The position numbers and the translations under genes were made by a program. Of a stretch of 64,000 nucleotides of DNA, positions 56,784 to 64,000 are shown piece by piece. Source of the stretch: Arcobacter sp. CECT 8985 (GTDB lineage Bacteria > Campylobacterota > Campylobacteria > Campylobacterales > Arcobacteraceae); assembly GCF_004116495.1 (NCBI RefSeq), contig NZ_PDKC01000003.1, positions 1 to 64,000 of the forward strand, read 5' to 3'. The notes under the pieces are model-generated. The model was not told the DNA's origin, did not search any database, and saw nothing but the letters and a program-made list of their open reading frames with translations. Position 1 is the first letter of the stretch. Every line of letters begins with the position of its first letter.

Positions 56784-57691
56784 GATAGTATCTCATCTGC
56801 TAAGTCAAATTTATTTGCTGTCATTAGATGAATTTTTGGATGAAGTTTTTTTATATTTGAAAATAGATCTTTACTTAATTGCATACCAACTTTATACTCC
56901 TCTTCAGGAGAAATTTGATTTGCCATTTCTAATTTATCTATCCAATTTTGTGGTACATGAATACCTGGAACTTGTGCAGATAAAAATAGAGCAGTTCGAA
57001 GTTTTGTTATAGGAAAAATTCCAAAAATAAGTTGTGCTTTTTTCTTATTTCCAACTACTCCTTCTTTTGCTTCATTAAAAGTTTCTAAAAGTTTTTTTGC
57101 ATTGTCTAATTCAAATACAGGCTGTGTAATTATTCCCATTGCTCCATTTTGAATTTTTGTATGCATTTTCTTTTCAAGTGAAGAAAAACTTCTTGCATAT
57201 GCATTTGTTACAGCAAATGGATAAATTTGTTTAGGTTCAATTTTAAAAGGATGACCTGCTATATCCATTCCATAATTAAATGATTTTATAATTTTTAAAA
57301 GCATTGATGAGTTTGATTCAAATACACCTTTTGCATGTGGTTGATCACTCATTTTTGCTGGATCCCCTGTAAGTGCTAAAATAGCTCTAACATCAAACTC
57401 ATTTGCACCAAGTAAATCAGCTTGAAGTGCAATTTTATTTCTATCTCTCATACTCATTGTAGCAATTACAGGTTTATTAAACTCTTGTTGTAATCTTAAA
57501 CTTGCAAATAGTGCATTGTATTTTAGTTTTGCAAGTGGATTATCTGTTGCTGAAAAACCATCAACTCTATTTTGTAAATCAAATTTTTTAATTCTTTCAA
57601 TAATATTATGCATTATTGGCTCGTGTTGAGGTGTTGTTTCTAGTGTAAGATACTTATCTTCTTGAAGTTTTTGTATAAGGCTTTGAAACAT
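56780..57691 (-). CDS. Methylenetetrahydrofolate reductase-like protein
   Basis: The 303-residue protein has the TIM-barrel pattern of MetF: YLTLETTPQHEP at the start, VIATMSMRDRN near 75, ILALTGDPAK near 104, and GAMGIITQPVFEL near 183. MetF makes 5-methyl-THF for methionine synthesis with FAD. The N-terminal motif ExTPPxxP is varied to ETTPQHEP, and its overlap with ruvX, not met genes, leaves some doubt whether it is the main MetF or a paralogue. Confidence 0.85.
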   Translation of the reverse strand: MFQSLIQKLQEDKYLTLETTPQHEPIMHNIIERIKKFDLQNRVDGFSATDNPLAKLKYNALFASLRLQQEFNKPVIATMSMRDRNKIALQADLLGANEFDVRAILALTGDPAKMSDQPHAKGVFESNSSMLLKIIKSFNYGMDIAGHPFKIEPKQIYPFAVTNAYARSFSSLEKKMHTKIQNGAMGIITQPVFELDNAKKLLETFNEAKEGVVGNKKKAQLIFGIFPITKLRTALFLSAQVPGIHVPQNWIDKLEMANQISPEEEYKVGMQLSKDLFSNIKKLHPKIHLMTANKFDLADEILS

Positions 57692-57774
57692 TAAAAAACT
57701 ATCCTTTTAGTATATTTTAGGTATTATTATACCTTTTAAAGATTAAAAGTATTTATTATAGCAGGGAAAAGACG

Positions 57775-58395
57775 ATGAAATTAGCAGTTTTTGATTTTGA
57801 TTCTACACTTATGGATGGAGAAACAATAGACTTTTTAGCAAAGCCACTTGGACTTGAAAAAAAAGTTGCAAGTATAACAAAAGAAGCAATGGCAGGAAGA
57901 TTAGATTTTTTTGAATCATTAGTTGAAAGAGTATCTTTGCTTAAAGGATTAGAGTACCAAAAAGCAGTTGATATTTGTAAAGATTTACCACTTATGCCAG
58001 GTGCTTATCAAACAGTTCAAGAATTAAAAAAAATGGGTTATAAAGTAGTTTGTTTTTCAGGTGGTTTTAGAATAGGAACAACTCCTGCAAAGGAAAAACT
58101 TGGGCTTGATGCAGATTTTTCAAATATTTTGCATGAAAAGAATGGAATATTAACTGGTTTAGTTGGAGGAGATATGATGTTTGGTTTTTCCAAAGGTGAT
58201 ATGATTCAAAGAGTTCAAGCTATGCTTGGAGTATCAGTTGAAAATACATTAGTAGCAGGAGATGGTGCAAATGATGTAAGTATGTTTCCATATGCATCTA
58301 AAAAAGTTGCATTTTGTGCTAAAGATGTGCTAAAAAAAGAAGCAAATATAATTGTAGATAAAAAAGATTTGACACAAATCTTAAATCATATATAA
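57775..58395 (+). CDS. serB: Phosphoserine phosphatase
   Basis: SerB removes phosphate from O-phosphoserine, the last step of serine synthesis. The 206-residue HAD-family enzyme has motif I DFDSTLMDGE (6-15), motif II FSGGF near 93, Lys in motif III (FSKGD near 140) and motif IV GDGANDVSMF near 162. It lacks the N-terminal ACT domain of longer SerB proteins. It is divergent from the metF-like gene. Confidence 0.94.
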   Translation: MKLAVFDFDSTLMDGETIDFLAKPLGLEKKVASITKEAMAGRLDFFESLVERVSLLKGLEYQKAVDICKDLPLMPGAYQTVQELKKMGYKVVCFSGGFRIGTTPAKEKLGLDADFSNILHEKNGILTGLVGGDMMFGFSKGDMIQRVQAMLGVSVENTLVAGDGANDVSMFPYASKKVAFCAKDVLKKEANIIVDKKDLTQILNHI

Positions 58396-58419
58396 ATAGT
58401 AAGCATTAAAGGAACGAAA

Positions 58420-59412
58420 ATGAGTTTAAAAGAGAATATTAATTTTTCATTGTGGTGTGATTTTATTGAAAGAGATTTTTTAGAAAATAGATTTCAAGAG
58501 ATTATTAATGATAATATAATTTATGGAGCAACTTCTAACCCAGCAATTTTTGAATCTTCAATTACAAGTTCTCTTGCTTATAAACAACAAATTGATATGT
58601 TAAAAGCAAATAGTTCAAAAACTATATATGAAGAATTAGCTATCAAAGATATTAAAAGAGCAGCAGAATTATTAAAACCTTTATATAAAGAAAATAACAA
58701 TGATGGATTTGTATCTTTAGAGGTTGATCCAACATTGTGTGATGATGCCCAAGGTACTATTGATGAAGGGCTTAGACTTAACTCTTTAATTGGTTATGAT
58801 AATGTTATGATTAAAGTACCTGCAACACAAGCTGGATATGTAGCAATGAAAGAGTTGACAAGTCAAGGTATAAATGTTAATGCAACACTTATTTTTTCAA
58901 GTGAACAAGCTATAAAATGTGCAAAAGCACTAAATGAAGGAATAAGAGAATCAAACAAAGATATCAAAGCAGTAATTTCTGTATTTGTATCAAGATTTGA
59001 TAGATTATGCGATGATTTAGTTGTATCTAAAGGTTTTAAAAAAGCAAAACTAGGGATTATGAATGCAACAAAATGTTATCATGAAATTAATAAATTTGAA
59101 AATGATAATATTAGAACTTTATTTGCAAGTACTGGGGTAAAAGATGATGAGTTATTACCAAGTTATTATGTTGATAGTCTTTTGTATCCAAACTCAGTAA
59201 ATACTGCTCCTTTAGGAACAATTGAAGATTGGGTAAATGATGGACAAAAAGAGCCTGCTCAAATTCCTTCATTAGATGATTGTGATGAATATTTTGCAAC
59301 ATTATCAAAAGAGGGAATAAATATTGATGAGGTTTCACAAAAATTATTAAACGATGGATTAGAAGCGTTTAAAGTTTCATTTAGTGATTTATTAAATAAG
59401 TTAGCAAAATAG
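58420..59412 (+). CDS. tal: Transaldolase
   Basis: Transaldolase moves dihydroxyacetone units between sugar phosphates with a Schiff-base lysine. The 330-residue protein has [13 protein letters not shown] near 33-45, VSLEVDP near 100 and the active-site Lys in NVMIKVPAT near 130. The length and the ATSNPAIF motif match the long Campylobacterota and cyanobacterial type (Tal subfamily 2-like). It starts 24 bases after serB with AAAGGAACG. Confidence 0.94.
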   Translation: MSLKENINFSLWCDFIERDFLENRFQEIINDNIIYGATSNPAIFESSITSSLAYKQQIDMLKANSSKTIYEELAIKDIKRAAELLKPLYKENNNDGFVSLEVDPTLCDDAQGTIDEGLRLNSLIGYDNVMIKVPATQAGYVAMKELTSQGINVNATLIFSSEQAIKCAKALNEGIRESNKDIKAVISVFVSRFDRLCDDLVVSKGFKKAKLGIMNATKCYHEINKFENDNIRTLFASTGVKDDELLPSYYVDSLLYPNSVNTAPLGTIEDWVNDGQKEPAQIPSLDDCDEYFATLSKEGINIDEVSQKLLNDGLEAFKVSFSDLLNKLAK

Positions 59413-59485
59413 CCGTAAAGACTACTTTCTTAAGAGAAATTTTGCTAAACTTTGTGCAATCAGAATAAGAATAAAAGGGTTTATA

Positions 59486-60850
59486 ATGAATAATTGGAGT
59501 CCAAGTAGCTGGAGAGATTTTCCTATAAAGCAACAGCCACAATATAAAGACTTAGAAAATTTAGCAAAGGTTGAAGCAGAATTATCTTCATATCCTCCAC
59601 TTATTTTTGCGGGAGAAGCAAGAAGTTTAAAAAGTAAATTAGCAGATGTTGTAAATGGAAAGTCTTTTTTACTTCAAGGTGGAGATTGTGCTGAGTCATT
59701 TAATGCATTTAATGCAAATAATATAAAAGATTTATTTAGAGTAATGATGCAAATGGCAGTTGTTTTAACATTTTCAGGGGGTTGTCCTGTTGTAAAAGTA
59801 GGAAGAGTAGCTGGTCAATTTGCAAAACCAAGAAGTGCAGATTTTGAAGAAATAAATGGAATCTCTTTACCTTCATATAGAGGAGATATTGTAAATGGTA
59901 TTGACTTTGATGAAAAAGAAAGAATTCCAAAGCCTAAAAAATTACTAAAAGCATATAATCAAAGTGCTTCAACTCTTAATTTACTAAGAGCATTTGCAAG
60001 AGGTGGTATGGCAGATTTAAATAAAGTACACTCTTGGAATTTAGATTTTGTTAAAGGTAATACTTTAGGTGAAAAGTATGAACAAATAGCAGATAAAATT
60101 TCAGAAACTCTTAAATTTATGCAAGCTTGTGGAATTAATTCTGCAAATTCGCATCAATTAAGAGAGACAACTTTATATACTTCTCATGAAGCATTATTAT
60201 TAAATTATGAGCAAGCATTAACAAGAAAAGATTCATTAACTGGTGATTGGTATGATTGTAGTGCACACATGTTATGGATTGGTGATAGAACAAGAGGTTT
60301 AAATGATGCTCATATTGAATATTTTAGAGGTATAAAAAATCCAATTGGTTGTAAAGTAGGTCCTTCAATGAAAGAGGATGAACTTATAGAATTAATTGAT
60401 AAATTAAACCCTGAAAATGAAGCAGGAAGATTAAATTTAATTGTTAGAATGGGTGCAGAAAAAATTGCAGATAATTTCCCAAAACTTTTAGCAAAAGTTA
60501 AAGCTGAAGGTAAAAATGTATTGTGGTCAAGTGATCCAATGCATGGAAATACAATAAAAACTGATAATGGATTTAAAACAAGAGATTTTGAATCTATTTT
60601 ATCAGAAGTAAAACAATTTTTTCAAATTCATAAAGCTGAAGGTACATATGCAGGTGGGATTCATTTAGAAATGACTGGTCAAAATGTAACAGAATGTACA
60701 GGGTCTTGTTCTTCTGCAATTACTCAAGAAGGGTTAGCAAGTAGATATCATACTCAATGTGATCCAAGATTAAATGCTGATCAAGCATTAGAATTATCTT
60801 TCATGATAGCTGAAACATTAAAAGAAGCTAGAAAAGATTTAATAATATAA
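59486..60850 (+). CDS. Class II 3-deoxy-7-phosphoheptulonate (DAHP) synthase
   Basis: This enzyme joins phosphoenolpyruvate and erythrose 4-phosphate in the first step of the shikimate pathway. The 454-residue protein has the plant-like class II start [29 protein letters not shown] near 62, [14 protein letters not shown] near 104 and [14 protein letters not shown] near 391. Erythrose 4-phosphate comes from Tkt and Tal. No feedback ACT domain is seen. A terminator follows. Confidence 0.96.
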   Translation: MNNWSPSSWRDFPIKQQPQYKDLENLAKVEAELSSYPPLIFAGEARSLKSKLADVVNGKSFLLQGGDCAESFNAFNANNIKDLFRVMMQMAVVLTFSGGCPVVKVGRVAGQFAKPRSADFEEINGISLPSYRGDIVNGIDFDEKERIPKPKKLLKAYNQSASTLNLLRAFARGGMADLNKVHSWNLDFVKGNTLGEKYEQIADKISETLKFMQACGINSANSHQLRETTLYTSHEALLLNYEQALTRKDSLTGDWYDCSAHMLWIGDRTRGLNDAHIEYFRGIKNPIGCKVGPSMKEDELIELIDKLNPENEAGRLNLIVRMGAEKIADNFPKLLAKVKAEGKNVLWSSDPMHGNTIKTDNGFKTRDFESILSEVKQFFQIHKAEGTYAGGIHLEMTGQNVTECTGSCSSAITQEGLASRYHTQCDPRLNADQALELSFMIAETLKEARKDLII

Positions 60851-60872
60851 AAAGAGGTTAATTCCTCTTTTT
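60849..60872. terminator. Bidirectional terminator between DAHP synthase and Spx-like gene
   Basis: A perfect 9-bp stem AAAAAGAGG / CCTCTTTTT with a six-base loop and T-runs on both sides separates the convergent genes. Confidence 0.8.
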
Positions 60873-61212
60873 AAAGAAAAATATTTTTATATTCTTGCTC
60901 ATCAAAACCTACAATAACTTTATCATTATACTCAATTACAGGTCTTTTTATAAGCATTGACTCTTTACTAAGCCATTGTTTTTTACCTTCTTCATCAAGG
61001 TTTAAATCTTTTAGTTTTAAGTTTCTATATGTAGTTCCTCTATTGTTAAATAGTTTATCAATAGAAGAGTTATCTACCCAATGATTAATCATAGAAGATG
61101 TAACTTCTTGCTTTTTAAAATCAAAAAAATCTACTTCAAAATCATGTTCTTTAAAAAATTTAAGTGCTTTTTTTACACTATCACAGTTTTTTATACCATA
61201 TACTTTTATCAT
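60871..61212 (-). CDS. ArsC/Spx-like (YffB-type) protein
   Basis: The 113-residue protein has the ArsC/Spx thioredoxin-like fold with a single N-terminal Cys in KNCDSVKKAL (Cys10) and the family end MLIKRPVIEYNDKVIVGF. It lacks the second Cys of Spx's CxxC. YffB-type proteins may be glutathione-dependent thiol reductases; arsenate activity is not implied, since a true arsC lies at 25998. It follows gatC after three bases. Confidence 0.85.
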   Translation of the reverse strand: MIKVYGIKNCDSVKKALKFFKEHDFEVDFFDFKKQEVTSSMINHWVDNSSIDKLFNNRGTTYRNLKLKDLNLDEEGKKQWLSKESMLIKRPVIEYNDKVIVGFDEQEYKNIFL

Positions 61213-61215
61213 AGG

Positions 61216-61506
61216 TTACTCAATAATTTTTGGTACTACAAAATATCCATTTTCAGATTTTGGAGCATTTTCTAAAATTTGTTTAGATCTTTCTAAATCG
61301 TGTTGAGCAATATCTTCTCTTAATGGAGTTCCACCTTCAACTGTATTAAATGTTGCATCAATATTACTAACATCAATTTCATTTAGGTTTTCAACAAAGT
61401 TTATAATATCTGCAAGTTCACTTTTTAAACTCTCTTTTCTTTGCTCATCAATCTCTAGACTTGATAGTTTTGATAGCTTTTCTATTAGTTTATCATCAAC
61501 TGTCAT
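61216..61506 (-). CDS. gatC: Asp-tRNA(Asn)/Glu-tRNA(Gln) amidotransferase subunit C
   Basis: GatC is the small stabilising subunit of GatCAB, which amidates mischarged tRNA. The 96-residue protein has the family pattern IEKLSKLSSLEIDEQRKESLKSELADIINFVENLNEIDVS in the first half and TPLREDIAQHD later. gatA and gatB are not in the window, as usual in Campylobacterota where the genes are split. Confidence 0.93.
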   Translation of the reverse strand: MTVDDKLIEKLSKLSSLEIDEQRKESLKSELADIINFVENLNEIDVSNIDATFNTVEGGTPLREDIAQHDLERSKQILENAPKSENGYFVVPKIIE

Positions 61507-61563
61507 TTTTTCCCTTATTTTTGTTTTCGGTTTAAAATTTTTTAAATTATATCTAAAAAGAGT

Positions 61564-62727
<1,164 letters not shown>

Positions 62728-62749
62728 TCAAAAATCAAGTTTAATTTAT

Positions 62750-62784
62750 ATTTTGTATAAAAGATATGAATTTTCATACAAAAT
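62750..62784. promoter_or_regulatory. Inverted repeat between tgt and the COG3400 gene
   Basis: ATTTTGTAT and ATACAAAAT form a 9-bp dyad with 17 bases between, in the divergent promoter region. It may be an operator. Chance is possible in such A/T-rich DNA. Confidence 0.35.
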
Positions 62785-62822
62785 TAAAAAAATAAATAAA
62801 ATTAAAATTTAGAAGATTTAGA

Positions 62823-62828
62823 TATAAT
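62823..62828 (+). promoter_or_regulatory. -10 box of the COG3400 gene
   Basis: TATAAT stands eight bases before the ATG at 62836, too near for a normal leader with ribosome site, so the transcript would be nearly leaderless. No SD is seen before this ATG. Confidence 0.45.
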
Positions 62829-62835
62829 ATTTTTT

Positions 62836-64000
62836 ATGAAAAAGATACTCGTAATATTAGATGGTATTGTTGCAAAGAACTTAATGCAAAGGATAGTTGA
62901 AACTAATACAGGTGAAAACTATTATGATATTATATATGTTAATGATGCAATAATCCCAGAGCAAAAATTATCAAATTTTACATTTTATAAATTTGATCCA
63001 ACATCAAAATCAAAACTTGCAATGGTTTTAGATAAAAATATTCATTATGAAGTGTTGATTGTTCTTAATTCAAAAGATGATATGTTAAGTGTAATTAGTA
63101 ATATAAAATCACATAAACACAACTTACAAATGAATATTTTAGATTATTGGAATTTGGAGCTTGAAGACCCCTATGTTAATGTATATAAAGGAATAGAAGT
63201 TTTAGCAAATGGAATGGTTGAAAGACTTCCAAATATTCCTGTAATTGCACAAAATATAGGATTAAAGCACGGTGAAATTATGGAAATAAGAATACCTTTT
63301 GGTAGCTCTTATGCATATAGGTATATAGGTTCTATTGAGCAAAAAAATTGGAGAATATTTGCATTATATAGAAATGAAAAACTAAAAGATTTAAAGCCAT
63401 CTTCTATTTTAAAACCAAATGATATTATTTTAGTAATTGGTGAACCAAAAGTATTAATGCAAGTTTATAGTGCTATTGGTAAAACAAGAGGACAATTTCC
63501 AATGCCTTTTGGACATAATATATATTTGTATCTTGATTTATTTTTGATGAAAAAATCAAGAATAGAAAAAGCAGTATACGAAGCAAAACATCTAAATAAA
63601 AAACTTAAAAATAGTAAGTTAATTATAAGAATCACAAGACCAACAACAGTTGGAATTATGAATATGATAAAAAGTAAATTTAAAGATGATTCAACAGTGA
63701 TAATTGAAATAGATTATCACAATTTAGGCTTTAGAAGAATAAGAAAAATGGATTTTAAAAAGTTTGATATAGGTATGCTTATGTTAACAAATGAGATGTT
63801 TAAAATAAAAGATATCTCACTTGAGTTAATGCAGTTAAAAATGCCATTGTTTAAACTAGGGAAAGAGCCTGTTGGAGCTACAAAAAATACTCTTATTTTA
63901 TTAAATGATACAAAATCATACGAACAAATATCTCCTATTGTTTTTGATATTTCTAGTCAATTAAAAACAAAAACAAAAATATTTGATATGGATCCAATAG
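62836..64000 (+). CDS. COG3400/TrkA-type NAD-binding protein, 3' end outside window
   Basis: The frame is open for 388 codons up to the window edge without a stop. It starts MKKILVILDGIVAKNLMQRIV, a Rossmann-like start with some loss of the GxGxxG, followed by a TrkA_C-like domain (about 120-205, with LKPNDIILVIGEPKVLMQV). This matches COG3400 proteins, which stand next to tgt in other Campylobacterota. They are thought to be cytoplasmic and related to potassium-uptake regulators; the role is not known. Confidence 0.85.
   Translation, partial: MKKILVILDGIVAKNLMQRIVETNTGENYYDIIYVNDAIIPEQKLSNFTFYKFDPTSKSKLAMVLDKNIHYEVLIVLNSKDDMLSVISNIKSHKHNLQMNILDYWNLELEDPYVNVYKGIEVLANGMVERLPNIPVIAQNIGLKHGEIMEIRIPFGSSYAYRYIGSIEQKNWRIFALYRNEKLKDLKPSSILKPNDIILVIGEPKVLMQVYSAIGKTRGQFPMPFGHNIYLYLDLFLMKKSRIEKAVYEAKHLNKKLKNSKLIIRITRPTTVGIMNMIKSKFKDDSTVIIEIDYHNLGFRRIRKMDFKKFDIGMLMLTNEMFKIKDISLELMQLKMPLFKLGKEPVGATKNTLILLNDTKSYEQISPIVFDISSQLKTKTKIFDMDPI

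Noticed and set aside
57719-57734. Palindrome AGGTAT-N4-ATACCT between the metF-like gene and serB
   Set aside because: Only 6-bp arms and a single copy in A/T-rich DNA; not enough to call an operator, although the divergent position would suit one.
60871-61212. Second arsenate reductase
   Set aside because: It has one Cys and the YffB/Spx-like end, and is next to gatC, not ars genes.

Overview
The window is a piece of a low-GC (estimated by eye at under 30 percent G+C), densely packed bacterial chromosome, most likely from the Arcobacter group (Campylobacterota). The basis for that call is a Wolinella/Campylobacter-type frdCAB order with a membrane-bound di-haem FrdC, an aspA-dcuA-ansB cluster, a single-chain short TilS, MotE- and FliJ-like coiled-coil proteins in the flagellar cluster, a tgt-COG3400 pair, class II DAHP synthase, and A/T-rich codon use. 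No rRNA, tRNA, CRISPR array, IS element or phage gene was seen. The species is not determined.

Layout. 1-5.6 kb: the 3' part of a giant type I-secreted adhesin, cut by the left window edge, with Ig-like repeats, RTX-like repeats of about 20 residues, a von Willebrand A domain and a C-terminal secretion signal. 5.7-15.7 kb: transketolase, then a fumarate respiration block (frdCAB, aspA, dcuA, ansB) that turns asparagine and aspartate into fumarate for anaerobic respiration. 15.7-21.7 kb: a sensor kinase with a periplasmic binding-protein domain, its OmpR-type regulator, a dicarboxylate/amino-acid symporter, a YheO/DauR-type regulator, and the divergent lrgAB pair behind a perfect TTGACA-17-TATAAT promoter. 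21.7-29.1 kb: a TonB-dependent receptor with a good Fur-box candidate and a PepSY membrane protein, separated by an arsenic-resistance operon (arsR, a gamma-glutamylcyclotransferase-like gene, arsB, arsC, an ArsP-type permease, a redox-disulfide protein). That operon carries two copies of the same 24-bp operator in opposite orientation. 29.2-32.4 kb: rarD, a tandem universal stress protein and a SulP transporter.

32.5-40.2 kb is the most interesting part: a compact nitrogen-sensing locus. On the minus strand are a PDC-sensor-like membrane protein, a short AAA+/Fis-type protein that lacks the GAFTGA region needed to contact sigma-54, and glnD. Divergent from them are two amt-glnK pairs. The regulatory DNA holds at least three 17-bp dyads of form TGTATA-N5-TA(A/T)ACA. 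Those before the two amt genes have their centres exactly 41 bp upstream of the -10 box, and a third faces the glnD operon. The 6-5-6 geometry is that of NtrC operators. I propose that the degenerate NtrC-like protein is a sigma-70-dependent nitrogen regulator; this is inference.

40.2-64 kb: pyrC; a flagellar region (flgI-fliM on minus; an acidic repeat protein, fliQ, FliJ-like, MotE-like, fliL, an unknown membrane protein, flgH, flgK, fliD, fliS, a FliT-like gene on plus); then housekeeping genes (tilS, rimO, panC, an orphan DppB-type permease, acpS, ruvX, metF, serB, tal, aroF-class II, a Spx/ArsC-like gene, gatC, tgt) and the start of a COG3400/TrkA-type gene that runs off the right edge.
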